This document shows, piece after piece, positions 1 through 9,131 of a stretch of 64,000 nucleotides of DNA. A program made the translations under genes and the position numbers. A model generated the notes under the pieces. That model was not told where the DNA came from. It did not search any database and saw only the letters and a program-made list of their open reading frames with translations. The stretch's first letter is position 1; each line of letters opens with the position of its first letter. The DNA comes from Desulfovibrio sp. (GTDB lineage: Bacteria > Desulfobacterota > Desulfovibrionia > Desulfovibrionales > Desulfovibrionaceae), in the NCBI GenBank assembly GCA_030145055.1, contig JAQYWK010000005.1, positions 248,001 through 312,000 on the forward strand, written 5' to 3'.

Positions 1-1541
1 AAAATAAACGGCTAGAGTTTTACGTAAAAACTCTTAATAAACTCAAAGAACGCAGTACCTTGAGAGAAGTACTGGAACGCGAAGTGTTTCTTGAGTTTAT
101 TAAATTTAATAATGGCCGAATTAATGAATTTCCTCTTCTTGAAAAACAGCAGAGCGGAATTATAGCTTTGTTATGTCATAGATCATTAGATTTACCTTCT
201 CATGAATTCGTAAAAAAAACATTGAGTGAATTCATTCTTATGCTTAGCCGCTATGGCAAGTTAAAAGGTGGCAAAGATAAGGAAACTTTGGAAGCAATTC
301 AGGCAAGCATCGTTAATGCTGAAACATTGCTCATCAAAACAGTGCAGGGAGTTGTTTATGCTTCATGTCTGATTTCTGATAATTTTGAAGAAGTTGCTTT
401 GCGTCACTTTGGCGAGCCGGCCCTTAAGCGATATAATACGTTACTAGAACAATTTGAGATGAACACAGATTTTTGGCAGGCAATGATCGAGCAGTTCATA
501 ACTCAAGAGGTCGAATCTGCCTTCGTAAAAGTGATTGGTGAGGATTCATACTCTCTCACGCGGGAAAAAAGTTATCTGGTTTTAAGGTTTCTTTTTGATG
601 ATATTACAGGTCGTCTTTCATCCAAAAATCCAGCGATTGATAAGACCAGAATCCAAACTTCTTATGAACAAGTAGCATCAGATGATGAATCTGCTGCTAC
701 ATTGAAGCTTACGTTAAAGTCTTTGCTTGAGGGCGGAGTTTTTATTCGAAGTGAAGGAATGACCAACGTAAACATTGAGCATATTGCTAGAATTGTTTGC
801 ATCGACCCTGCTACAACGCAGTTTAGAATTGAGTTCCATGAAGCTATGGACCAGATACGGGAAGAGGGAAATAGCGATTCGGACAACGAAAGGGAAGAGG
901 GGATTGTTCGCAAGATTCAATTTGCCCAAGATCAAATAGGAGCTTGCGCCATTGGTGTCAGCATGACTCTTGATATCGTTGTCAGAGATTTTATGATTGC
1001 TTTGAAAACTTTCACTGTTCAGGATGAGAAGAAGATTTCAGGGTTTTTACGTAGGTTAGAAGTTGATTCCTTAGATCGTCTCTTCTTCCATTTGATGGAA
1101 CTAAAATTTTCAGAACTGCTTAAGAAGAAAATACGCGGAGAGGAGAGCAAACTGCTCTTCAGGATTATGAAGCGTAGGCGAGCTTGTGTTTCTGATATTG
1201 CTGAACTTGATGCGTTAGGCATGAGTAAAATTAGAAAAGCGCGCCTTTGGTTGCGTGACTCAAGCAATGAAAACTGGTTGATATTTAAGCATGGTACAGC
1301 CAAAGAATTGTTAGCAGAAATGCAGATTTTAGCTCTCGAGCGTGATTTAATAGGCGCTATTCTCAAGTTATACGAGAAAGGTGATTTCAAAGTAGAATAC
1401 ATGGTTTTAGTCAGTTTACAGGCTATCGCAAAAGTGACTAAAGACATTCGTGGCAAGTTAAATGAGCTTCTTATCAGATTTGGGATTGGTGCACAGTCTG
1501 AAGCTGAAATATTGACAAAATTAAAATCTAAGCCGAAATGA
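1..1541 (+). CDS. Unknown protein, 5'-truncated by window edge
   Basis: The frame is open from base 3 to the TAA-less left edge, so the TTG at 60 is probably not the start and the gene begins outside the window. At least 513 residues are visible. I do not recognise the family. The protein is rich in charged and leucine residues, looks mainly helical, has no signal peptide or membrane segment in the visible part, and ends in a Lys-rich tail. It converges on purU, and the two are separated by a strong bidirectional terminator at 1595-1630. Codon use looks like that of its neighbours. It could be a cytoplasmic regulatory or scaffold protein, but nothing in the sequence fixes a role. Confidence 0.75.
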   Translation, partial: NKRLEFYVKTLNKLKERSTLREVLEREVFLEFIKFNNGRINEFPLLEKQQSGIIALLCHRSLDLPSHEFVKKTLSEFILMLSRYGKLKGGKDKETLEAIQASIVNAETLLIKTVQGVVYASCLISDNFEEVALRHFGEPALKRYNTLLEQFEMNTDFWQAMIEQFITQEVESAFVKVIGEDSYSLTREKSYLVLRFLFDDITGRLSSKNPAIDKTRIQTSYEQVASDDESAATLKLTLKSLLEGGVFIRSEGMTNVNIEHIARIVCIDPATTQFRIEFHEAMDQIREEGNSDSDNEREEGIVRKIQFAQDQIGACAIGVSMTLDIVVRDFMIALKTFTVQDEKKISGFLRRLEVDSLDRLFFHLMELKFSELLKKKIRGEESKLLFRIMKRRRACVSDIAELDALGMSKIRKARLWLRDSSNENWLIFKHGTAKELLAEMQILALERDLIGAILKLYEKGDFKVEYMVLVSLQAIAKVTKDIRGKLNELLIRFGIGAQSEAEILTKLKSKPK

Positions 1542-1594
1542 TTTATATTGTTTGATGAGTTCTAGTTGTACTAGATCTTGAAATTTCGTAAAAA

Positions 1595-1630
1595 AAACTC
1601 CTTGTGGTTTAACCACAAGGAGTTTTTTTT
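1595..1630. terminator. Bidirectional intrinsic terminator
   Basis: A near-perfect inverted repeat (ACTCCTTGTGG, five-base loop TTTAA, CCACAAGGAGT) is flanked by an A-run on the left and a T-run on the right. It can therefore stop both the + strand gene ending at 1541 and purU arriving from the minus strand. Confidence 0.9.
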
Positions 1631-1669
1631 ATTCATTTGAAAACTCTTCCATGCGGAATATGTAATATC

Positions 1670-2539
1670 TTAGATAAACACGACAGTTTTGTTACCGTCT
1701 ACAAGAACTCTCTCGGAAAGATGCCACTTAACTGCGCGGCTTAAGACTTGGCGTTCAATGTCGCGGCCTAGGACTTTTAGCTCTTCGATATCATGTCTAT
1801 GCGAAACGCGGATAACGTCCTGCTCGATGATAGGCCCTTGGTCTAGCTCTTCTGTTATGTAGTGGGCTGTTGCCCCGATTAGCTTAACACCGCGCTCACC
1901 AGCTCTGCGGTATGGGTCCGCACCTACAAACGCGGGCAGGAATGAGTGATGAATATTGATAATCTTGCTTGGGTACGATTCAATTAGTTTGGATGTAAGA
2001 ATCTGCATGTAACGGGCTAGGATGATTAGATCAACTTTGCCGTCCAGAAGCTCCAGAATTTTATTCTCGGACTCTTCTTTTTTGCCTTTCACAGCTGGAA
2101 CATGATGAAATGTTACACCGAATGATTCTACCGCTTCGCGAAGGTCAGGGTGGTTACTGATCACCATCGTGATTTCTGTGAATAGTTCACCGCGTTTTGC
2201 ACGCCAGAGAAGATCCATCAGCGCGTGGTCGAACTTTGAAACTAGAATAGCGGTTTTTTTCTTGATCCAAGCTGGATTAAGAGTCCAGTCCATGTCAAAC
2301 TTATCGGCAACTGTTTCAGAAAATTCTTGTTTAAAATCATCAAAGCATTCTTCGAGGCCTTTCATGTGGAATTTCATTCTAAGGAAGAAACGGCCACCTA
2401 CCGGGTCACTTGAGTGCTGATCTGAATGGATTATGTTAGCATTATTTGCGAAAAGGAAGCCGGAAACCGCAGCAACGATGCCGGGTCTATCCTTACAGGA
2501 AACGGTAAGGTATGCAGTGGAAGCTCTGGATGAAGTCAT
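1670..2539 (-). CDS. purU: Formyltetrahydrofolate deformylase
   Basis: Hydrolyses 10-formyl-THF to formate and THF, balancing one-carbon pools and supplying formate to PurT-type purine synthesis. With the start at 2539 the protein has 289 residues, close to the usual 280. An N-terminal ACT domain (about residues 8-85, with KDRPGIVAAVSG) is followed by a formyltransferase-fold domain (about 92-275). The family triad is visible as N195 and H197 in NIHHSFLP and D233 in TEELDQGP. The frame stays open a further 35 codons upstream to 2644, but that extension has no homology-like features, so I chose the Met just before the ACT domain; the ribosome site there is weak. It is divergent from the TRIC gene. 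Confidence 0.93.
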   Translation of the reverse strand: MTSSRASTAYLTVSCKDRPGIVAAVSGFLFANNANIIHSDQHSSDPVGGRFFLRMKFHMKGLEECFDDFKQEFSETVADKFDMDWTLNPAWIKKKTAILVSKFDHALMDLLWRAKRGELFTEITMVISNHPDLREAVESFGVTFHHVPAVKGKKEESENKILELLDGKVDLIILARYMQILTSKLIESYPSKIINIHHSFLPAFVGADPYRRAGERGVKLIGATAHYITEELDQGPIIEQDVIRVSHRHDIEELKVLGRDIERQVLSRAVKWHLSERVLVDGNKTVVFI

Positions 2540-2755
2540 ATTATTACTCGATTTATGTAGATTTTGTCTTGTGTTCGGGGGTCGTTTTAGCAGTTGGGAG
2601 CCTGACAGGCAAGCTATGATCCATGATGAACAAAAAACGTTCAAGACTTTACATTAAGTAAGTTAGCCCATACCGATGAATAAATTTTGAGTACGAGTAA
2701 CTAATTTTTATTATATATTAACTTTTCATTCATGATTTTTTTTAGAGGAATCATT

Positions 2756-3436
2756 ATGTCAGTCGTAAATGGTGAATTTATTCAGAACTTTATTCATGGG
2801 TTTATGTACTTTGGTGATGTTGTTTTTTCTGTCAGTGGTGCGCTTGCCGCCGGCAAAAGAAAAATGGATGTTGTCGGATATGTATTGATTGGAGTTGTGA
2901 CAGGTCTTGGTGGCGGGACACTCCGTGACCTGCTGCTTGGGCGCCCTGTTTGGTGGACACGTAATTCACTTGAATTATTACTTTGCATTACCGCAGCACT
3001 ATGCACATATTTCTGGGTATTCCGGCCTTCAAATAGGTATAATGCAACCGCGTGGTTTGATGCGCTTGGCTTAAGCGCATTCACTGTGACGGGTAGTGGT
3101 ATTGCTATGCAGTGGGGAGTGCCGTGGGAAGTCGCAATTTTTATGGGCGTAATGACCGCAACTGGCGGCGGCGTTATTCGCGATGTTTTAACTGATACAC
3201 GCCCAATGATTCTGTGCGGTCAGCTTTATGCGGTGGCCGCATTAGCTGGTGCGTTTGTAAATGTCGGGCTGGTTAGGCTTTCAGTTATGCCGGAAGTAGC
3301 GATGGCGGCGGGATTCTTAGGGACGTTACTTCTTCGTGGTGCGGCGATACTTTATGATATTCAGCTCGGCCCGCCCGGTGAATTTTTGCGCATAGGTGGT
3401 CGAGGTGCAGTAGCTAAAAAGGGTTGGAAAGATTAA
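2756..3436 (+). CDS. TRIC/UPF0126-family membrane protein
   Basis: A 226-residue inner-membrane protein with about seven hydrophobic segments arranged as two similar halves, each carrying a glycine-rich GxGGGxxRD signature (TGLGGGTLRDLLLG near residue 55 and TATGGGVIRDVLTD near 140). This is the signature of the bacterial TRIC family (YadS/YicG-like), proposed to be trimeric monovalent-cation channels; the physiological substrate in bacteria is uncertain. The start at 2756 is preceded by AGAGGA at good spacing; an upstream in-frame ATG at 2732 lacks a ribosome site. It stands alone on the + strand and ends 20 bp before the converging glycosyltransferase gene. Confidence 0.88.
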   Translation: MSVVNGEFIQNFIHGFMYFGDVVFSVSGALAAGKRKMDVVGYVLIGVVTGLGGGTLRDLLLGRPVWWTRNSLELLLCITAALCTYFWVFRPSNRYNATAWFDALGLSAFTVTGSGIAMQWGVPWEVAIFMGVMTATGGGVIRDVLTDTRPMILCGQLYAVAALAGAFVNVGLVRLSVMPEVAMAAGFLGTLLLRGAAILYDIQLGPPGEFLRIGGRGAVAKKGWKD

Positions 3437-3456
3437 TTCAGTATTTTTGGGTCTAA

Positions 3457-5100
3457 TCAGTATTCAATTCCGAGTTTCTCAAGTTTTCGGGAAAAGTCCT
3501 CTTCAAGATTTTCCAAAGCTTGTTGGCGAAGTGTTTCCATGTTTTTATTCGAATATTTGCCTTTCAGCTTGAGCATATTGCCAGTGGCACTGGCTAGACT
3601 AGCTTTGTTTTGTGATGCTAAGCGTCCTGATATTTTCATGTGTTCCACTGAAAGATGCCCCTGATAAATAATAGGTTCGCCTAAAAGGCCGAGACGCAGA
3701 TCGTGGTCGAGATCATCATACTGGGTAGGTGAAAAGCGGATGTCGAATTCACCTGACGCGAGCAATGATTGCGTGCGGAAAAGGTGACAACATCCAGTTA
3801 CCGAAGTTGAAGGGCGCAGGTATGAAAATTGACCGAAATCATGAGCCGACAAATGAGCTTCGGACATGGAGAACAACGTTTCGCATTCACTAGGTGGCAG
3901 TAAACTAAGATCAACCTGCTGTAGATTTGTGGTCCGTTGGTAGTCGCAGACTTTACATCCCCAAACACTCGCATTCGGGTAGATCGCCATTGCCGCGCCA
4001 AGGCGTGCTAACCAGTCTGTAGGCAATCGCACGTCATCATCTAGGTAGGTCACAAAGTCACACGCACGGACTTCCGGCAAACTCGCGAGCCAGTTTCGGG
4101 CCGCGGGCGCTCCTACGTTCACGGGCAGGAACACTCCTTCGTAACTATCTCCAAAATGTTTAGCCCATTTCGCAATGACCTCATTCGTCACATCGGTACA
4201 GCCGTTGGATAGAACTCTAATCAGCGTATCCGAATTGTTTGATTCAAGTGATGCGTGCAAACTTTGCAAAGTGCTGTCCAGCTTTGCCGCATTGTTGAAT
4301 GAGTAAAGTAGAATCGCAGTTTTACCTGAAATTGTAGCTAACCTTTGATCAACACCTTCGCTAATATCATACAGTTTAAGTCCCGCATTCATCTTCCACG
4401 GTGTGGCTGTTACCGTGCGTTTTAGGTGGTTAATAGCTTCTTTGGAATTGTTTATACGATAGTATGCTTCGCCAATTCGGTCCCCGCACATATCTGGAAA
4501 AGCTATTTCAACTTGTTCATAGCAGGCGATGGCTTCTTTGTAATTGCCTGCTAGGAAATGCGCATCAGCAGAAAGCTTTGCGATTGCTGGGCCCATGGGA
4601 GAAATTTTAGCTAGTGCGGTGGCAACGTCTATGGCTGTGGCAAAGTCTGCATTATCTAGAGCGTGATGGTAAAGTGTCCATGCTAGAAATCCGTTAGCGG
4701 GAGATAGCTTTAGCTCGTCCTTTAACCATGTGGATAGAGGGCCGTAATCTCCGCCTTGTTCGCGTCTGCTCAACTTGGAAAGGATAGCTTGATCGTCACA
4801 CTTCGCGCAGATAACTGACGTTCTGGTTACGCATTTAGAGCCGACAGTGGAAAGTGTCGGTAGCCGTTTTTCGAATTCTGCTAGGTCTTTGGCAATAGTA
4901 CCGTCTAGAGGGTCTTCAAGCCATGCCGCTGTGAAGAGTTCTTTGGCTAGAGCTAATAAGGTTTGCGCTAATTCGGGATTGTTTCCTGCTTCTGCCATCG
5001 CAAGCTGTGCTGTTTCGAGCAAGTGGTGCTTTCCGCAAGAAGCGGCGAGGAGACGATAGAGCAGATTCGCAGGAAGGGTGGCTAGGATATGTTTAGTCAT
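3457..5100 (-). CDS. TPR-containing family 2 glycosyltransferase
   Basis: A 547-residue protein with a helical TPR-like N-terminal half (clearest about 140-235, around NYKEAIACYEQVEIAFPD) and a GT-A glycosyltransferase domain from about 262 to 480. The nucleotide-sugar/metal motif is the DDD triplet at 354-356 (TYLDDDVRLPTDW). The ATG overlaps the TGA of the upstream glycosyltransferase (ATGA), implying translational coupling and a joint task. In flagellated Desulfovibrio-like bacteria such TPR-GT2 proteins often act on flagellin or surface glycans; that role is inferred. Acceptor and sugar cannot be read from the sequence. Confidence 0.85.
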   Translation of the reverse strand: MTKHILATLPANLLYRLLAASCGKHHLLETAQLAMAEAGNNPELAQTLLALAKELFTAAWLEDPLDGTIAKDLAEFEKRLPTLSTVGSKCVTRTSVICAKCDDQAILSKLSRREQGGDYGPLSTWLKDELKLSPANGFLAWTLYHHALDNADFATAIDVATALAKISPMGPAIAKLSADAHFLAGNYKEAIACYEQVEIAFPDMCGDRIGEAYYRINNSKEAINHLKRTVTATPWKMNAGLKLYDISEGVDQRLATISGKTAILLYSFNNAAKLDSTLQSLHASLESNNSDTLIRVLSNGCTDVTNEVIAKWAKHFGDSYEGVFLPVNVGAPAARNWLASLPEVRACDFVTYLDDDVRLPTDWLARLGAAMAIYPNASVWGCKVCDYQRTTNLQQVDLSLLPPSECETLFSMSEAHLSAHDFGQFSYLRPSTSVTGCCHLFRTQSLLASGEFDIRFSPTQYDDLDHDLRLGLLGEPIIYQGHLSVEHMKISGRLASQNKASLASATGNMLKLKGKYSNKNMETLRQQALENLEEDFSRKLEKLGIEY

Positions 5101-6371
5101 ATTGAATTATCGTTGTTTGGGAAATTTTCTGTGATCCATGAAGATATGATTCTGCACAGGGATTCATTGCCTGCTACTTTAGCGCGGCTCATGGCGGATT
5201 TTGCCTGAGCGCAGAGTATTGATGGGCGGCCGAGAACCTTTTCAAGCTTAGAGTCCTGATCAGTTAGCATCAACAAACGTGATTCGTCACCGCATTTAAC
5301 TGCAACTTCTTTTAATCTCGCAAAAGTTTGAGGGGTTGGGAAAAAGGCAGATTTTTGCACCAGCGAACTTAATTCGCTTGGTAAATCAGAATTGTCACGA
5401 TGATATTTAATTAGCATATCCCAGCCATATTCCCAGCATGGTTCCGCGTTTAGCATTTCAACAAGAGTATCTAAATCTGACTGTGCTTGCCAGCGTCCAG
5501 TCAGATCTTGTTCATGCTCAGGGGGTAGTACCAAATATGGATCTAGCCACGGGGTAAGCCGCATCTGATAGCCGTCAGCTTCCGCGAGAAGGTTCATGTC
5601 TGGATTTAGTAATCGAGAACAGCGTGATGCCAAAAGGCGGCTGTTTTTTGCATCCTGCGCAAATCTGCCTAGGGATTGTCCTGCGATATGTTCCACGACA
5701 GATTCAGGTGCTATGCTAAATGACAACCCTTGCTGTCCAAGTCTTGCACAAAAATCAATATCTTCCATACCGTTGACGTAACCTTCAAAGAGTCCGTCCA
5801 CACTGTCGTATAATTTCTTTTCTACACAGAATGCAGCCATGGTGATCGCTTGGAAATTTCTATCCTGAGTGACGACAGGGTTTGACGCGGGGAAAAGATG
5901 GTAAAGGTGAATGCTTTTAATACCGTGAGCGATTGCTATCCCCAAGTGCTGAACGCGGTTACTGTCTGGGTAGAGTAAAAGTGGTCCTACTGCGCCGAGT
6001 TCGGGTTGATTCTGTAGTTTTCGAATCACTGCTGAAAAAGGGTCAGTAATGATGATGGTGTCGTTATTCAGTAAGTATAGATAACGTCCTTTTGCGGTTC
6101 GCGCTCCGAGATTTGTAGCTTTGGCAAAACCCAGATTTTCATTTTGCCTGAGGAGTACAAAGCGATCACCGAAAAGTGACAGCCCGAAATCATTAGCATC
6201 GGTAGCTGTACCGTCCGTGGAGTTATTGTCTACAACAATAACTTCGAAGGAAATATTTTGTGCATGAGTATGCAATGAGGTCAGGCATTTTTGAGTTAGT
6301 GACCAATTGTTAAAAACAGGGATGATCACAGAAATAAGTGGAGTGTCAGTCATTGGCGCAAAGAATATCAT
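5097..6371 (-). CDS. Family 2 glycosyltransferase, rhamnosyltransferase-like
   Basis: A GT-A domain occupies about residues 10-265 of 424: SVIIPVFNNW near the N-terminus, VVDNNSTDGT, ENLGFAKATNLGA, and LNNDT at 101-105 in place of a classical DxD, as in many rhamnosyl- and galactosyl-transferases. The remaining helical 130 residues resemble the TPR-like part of its partner. No clear ribosome site precedes either 6371 or the alternative in-frame Met at 6353, which begins directly before the GT domain (MTDTPLISV) and may be the true start. First gene of the two-gene unit with 3457-5100. Confidence 0.85.
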   Translation of the reverse strand: MIFFAPMTDTPLISVIIPVFNNWSLTQKCLTSLHTHAQNISFEVIVVDNNSTDGTATDANDFGLSLFGDRFVLLRQNENLGFAKATNLGARTAKGRYLYLLNNDTIIITDPFSAVIRKLQNQPELGAVGPLLLYPDSNRVQHLGIAIAHGIKSIHLYHLFPASNPVVTQDRNFQAITMAAFCVEKKLYDSVDGLFEGYVNGMEDIDFCARLGQQGLSFSIAPESVVEHIAGQSLGRFAQDAKNSRLLASRCSRLLNPDMNLLAEADGYQMRLTPWLDPYLVLPPEHEQDLTGRWQAQSDLDTLVEMLNAEPCWEYGWDMLIKYHRDNSDLPSELSSLVQKSAFFPTPQTFARLKEVAVKCGDESRLLMLTDQDSKLEKVLGRPSILCAQAKSAMSRAKVAGNESLCRIISSWITENFPNNDNSI

Positions 6372-6410
6372 GAAGAATGTTAAAAATAAAGCGCGCCTAT
6401 GTTGGGGCGC

Positions 6411-6443
6411 AAAAAAAGACCGGATAAAATATCCGGTCTTTTT
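6411..6443. terminator. Terminator after livF
   Basis: Hairpin AAAGACCGGAT, loop of about five bases, ATCCGGTCTTT, with A/T tracts on both sides. It lies downstream of livF on the minus strand and upstream of the glycosyltransferase pair, so it closes the liv operon. Confidence 0.85.
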
Positions 6444-6504
6444 AAATACTATTTCCAGCTTTACCGATCTGTTTAATCGGGATCAGCTTAACACAAGTTT
6501 TAAG

Positions 6505-7239
6505 CTAGCCACCTAAGTATGCTTTCTTAACTTCTGGATTAGCGAGCAGTTCAGCAGAGGTGCCTTGAGCGACAATTTCACCTGTGTCGAGAACGTATCC
6601 CCTGTGTGCAAATTTAAGCGCGAGATTCGCGTTCTGCTCGATCAGCAGGATGGTTAACCCTTCCTGATTAAGCTTCTTGAGCGTGCGGAACATATCGTAC
6701 ATCAAAAGCGGAGCTAAGCCCATTGAAGGCTCATCAAGCATGATGAATGTACATTTTGACATGAGCGCTCTACCGACAGCCAGCATTTGCTGTTCTCCGC
6801 CGGAAAGAGATTCGCTGCGCTGCTTTCTGCGTTCCGCAAGGCGTGGGAACAGAGAAAAAACTCTGTCGTAATCTCCGTTAATATCTTTAGCGGAGTCCTT
6901 GCGGGCGTAAGTTGCAAGCTTAAGGTTTTCTTCAACGGTTAAGTTTCCGAAAATGTGTCTTCCTTCAGGAACCAGCGCCATGTGTAGTTTAGAAATAATT
7001 TCGTGGGGTGGTACGTCCAGAATGGATTCCCCTTTCCACGATATTTCGCCACTGATTACTTTCGGCGCTTCCGGAGGCGGAAGGCGGCTTACTGATAGCA
7101 GTGTGGTTGTCTTGCCTGCGCCATTAGCGCCGATAAGAGTAACAATTTCACCTTCGTTAACATTAAATGATATGCCGTGAAGCGCTTCAATGTTACCGTA
7201 TTTAACACAGAGATCTTTGACTTCGAGTAGAGTATTCAA
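6505..7239 (-). CDS. livF: Branched-chain amino acid ABC transporter ATPase
   Basis: Cytoplasmic ATPase subunit of the LIV-type importer, 244 residues. Walker A GANGAGKTT near residue 38, signature LSGGEQQMLAVGRAL, Walker B FIMLDEPSMGL and the switch histidine region LLIEQN are all present; the SMGLAPLL sequence is typical of LivF rather than LivG. The start is a TTG (7239-7237) that overlaps the TGA of livG, so translation is coupled to livG. Last gene of the operon, followed by a terminator at 6411-6443. Confidence 0.95.
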   Translation of the reverse strand: MNTLLEVKDLCVKYGNIEALHGISFNVNEGEIVTLIGANGAGKTTTLLSVSRLPPPEAPKVISGEISWKGESILDVPPHEIISKLHMALVPEGRHIFGNLTVEENLKLATYARKDSAKDINGDYDRVFSLFPRLAERRKQRSESLSGGEQQMLAVGRALMSKCTFIMLDEPSMGLAPLLMYDMFRTLKKLNQEGLTILLIEQNANLALKFAHRGYVLDTGEIVAQGTSAELLANPEVKKAYLGG

Positions 7240-8003
7240 ATTGAATCATCTCCCAAATAAGCTTTAATTACAGTCTCACTGGACTGAATATGTTCAGGGG
7301 GGCCTTCGTCGATGGTTGTACCGAAATCAATACATTTGATCCATGAACAGAGGGACATTACGACCTTCATCTGATGTTCAATCATTAGTATTGTGATATC
7401 GAACTCATCGTGAATCCACTTAATCAATGTAATCAGCCCATCAACGTCCGAGGAGTTGAGTCCTGCCGCTGGTTCATCAAGAAGCAGCAGTTTCGGCTGA
7501 ATGGACATAGCCCTTGCAATCTCAACCCTGCGTTGAAGTCCGTAGGGGAGGTTGGTCGGGAGTTCTTCTGCATACTCTCTAAGATCCATGAATTCGAGAA
7601 GCTCGGTTGAGATTCTTTCGATTTCTTTTTCTCTCAGATAGTAATTTTTGGTCCGCATGATTGCATCAAGGACTCCATAGCCCATGCGGTAATGCTGGGC
7701 TATGCGGATGTTATCCATTACAGTCATATCGTGCCAGAGGCGGATATTCTGAAATGTACGGGCAACGCCAAGTGATGTTACCTGATGAGGTTTCATATTG
7801 CTTGTAGGTGTTCCGTCGAAGGTGATAACGCCTTCAGTCGGCTGATAAAAGCCTGAGATGAGGTTGAATATAGTGGTTTTACCTGCTCCATTAGGGCCGA
7901 TTAGGCTGGTCAGGGATCCTTCTTCAAGCTCGATATTAAAATCGGATACGGCTTGCAGCCCTCCGAATCTTTGTGTGAGTCCATCTATACTTAAAAGTGA
8001 CAT
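7236..8003 (-). CDS. livG: Branched-chain amino acid ABC transporter ATPase
   Basis: Second ATPase subunit of the importer, 255 residues. Walker A GPNGAGKTT, a LivG-type degenerate signature (LPYGLQRRVEIARA) and Walker B LLLLDEPAAGLN are visible, plus the long insertion with VARTFQNIRLW typical of LivG. GGAG five bases before the ATG supports the start. It overlaps livF by four bases. Confidence 0.95.
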   Translation of the reverse strand: MSLLSIDGLTQRFGGLQAVSDFNIELEEGSLTSLIGPNGAGKTTIFNLISGFYQPTEGVITFDGTPTSNMKPHQVTSLGVARTFQNIRLWHDMTVMDNIRIAQHYRMGYGVLDAIMRTKNYYLREKEIERISTELLEFMDLREYAEELPTNLPYGLQRRVEIARAMSIQPKLLLLDEPAAGLNSSDVDGLITLIKWIHDEFDITILMIEHQMKVVMSLCSWIKCIDFGTTIDEGPPEHIQSSETVIKAYLGDDSI

Positions 8004-8036
8004 ATAATCTCCGTTTCGCGGGGTGTATGATATTAT

Positions 8037-9113
8037 CTACTTAAATTTGTAGAATTTTTTCAGCCCCGGGAACAGCTTGGGCAGTTCTTTATTACCCATA
8101 AGTCCTTCCGGCCTGAACTGCATGAGCAGAATCAGAGTTAGCGGGATTAATACCCACTTCCATACCTGACTTAAGTGGTATGAGTCTGGAAGAACATTTA
8201 TAATGTGCAGTCCGGTATCGATTGCCGGAATGATGAATCTTAGCAGTTCAAGCATTACGGTAAAGAGAATCGCAGAAAGAACAGCTCCGCCCATGGACCC
8301 CATTCCGCCGAGATATACCATAACCAGACACTCAGTTGATTTCATAATGTTGAATGACTGAGGATTAACGTAACCTAGAACGTGAGCAAAGAGAGCGCCT
8401 GCCACACCAGCAAGACCGGATGAAAGCATGAATGCCGCCATCTTCATTTTGTTGGTGTTAACACTCATGATTTCAGCTGCAACTTCATCCTGAGAAACAG
8501 CCATGATGCCTTTCCCGTAGGTTGAAGAAACAAATCTGCGAATCATCCAGATACTCATGTAGGTTCCAAGTATTACCCAGATCATCATCCACGGAAGATC
8601 AATAACGTCAGTCATTGCGTTGACGACTTTTCTCATCCCCATGAACCCGCGAGAACCACCGATTACGTCAACATTTTCGATTGCGGAAATAACCATGTAG
8701 TTAGCCGCAATAGTAATGATAGCGAGGTAGTCTCCGCGTGTCTTAAACGATGGAATCGCAACGATCAAACCTGTAAGACCTGCTACAAGTCCTGAAATGA
8801 TCACAACGATTGGGAAACCGATAATAGCTAGTTCAGGAGGTAGAATTGGCGCTCCGAAAATAGCATTCTGGGAAAAGAATATAACACTGAGGATGGAGGA
8901 AACGTATGCGCCTACGCACATGAATCCAGCATGACCACAGGAGAATTCGCCCATGTATCCGTTAACCACGTTAAGACTGGAGGACAGTATTACATTGATG
9001 CCGATGAACATAATCACCGACTGAATATAAAGGTCCAGTGCTCCGAATTGCGAAAGAGCAATTACGATGAGGGCCATACCCCATATTCCGAAATTGAAAC
9101 TGTACTTTTGCAT
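8037..9113 (-). CDS. livM: Branched-chain amino acid ABC transporter permease
   Basis: Inner-membrane permease with about nine hydrophobic segments, 358 residues. Family landmarks include the GYMGEFSCGHAGFMCVGAY region near residue 50, the cytoplasmic coupling loop around AAEIMSVNTNKMKMAAF, and the GGMGSMGGAVLSA stretch near residue 270. It pairs with LivH to form the channel. livH ends 18 bp upstream, consistent with one transcript. Confidence 0.94.
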   Translation of the reverse strand: MQKYSFNFGIWGMALIVIALSQFGALDLYIQSVIMFIGINVILSSSLNVVNGYMGEFSCGHAGFMCVGAYVSSILSVIFFSQNAIFGAPILPPELAIIGFPIVVIISGLVAGLTGLIVAIPSFKTRGDYLAIITIAANYMVISAIENVDVIGGSRGFMGMRKVVNAMTDVIDLPWMMIWVILGTYMSIWMIRRFVSSTYGKGIMAVSQDEVAAEIMSVNTNKMKMAAFMLSSGLAGVAGALFAHVLGYVNPQSFNIMKSTECLVMVYLGGMGSMGGAVLSAILFTVMLELLRFIIPAIDTGLHIINVLPDSYHLSQVWKWVLIPLTLILLMQFRPEGLMGNKELPKLFPGLKKFYKFK

Positions 9114-9131
9114 TATTTCTATTCCAATACT

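Noticed and set aside
1019-1456. Long antisense frames inside real genes (for example 1019-1456, 20512-20916, 44748-45239)
   Set aside because: They are shadows of well-supported genes, lack ribosome sites and have low-complexity or basic compositions.
2540-2644. N-terminal extension of purU
   Set aside because: The extra 35 residues lie before the ACT domain, look random and would lengthen the protein well beyond the family norm.
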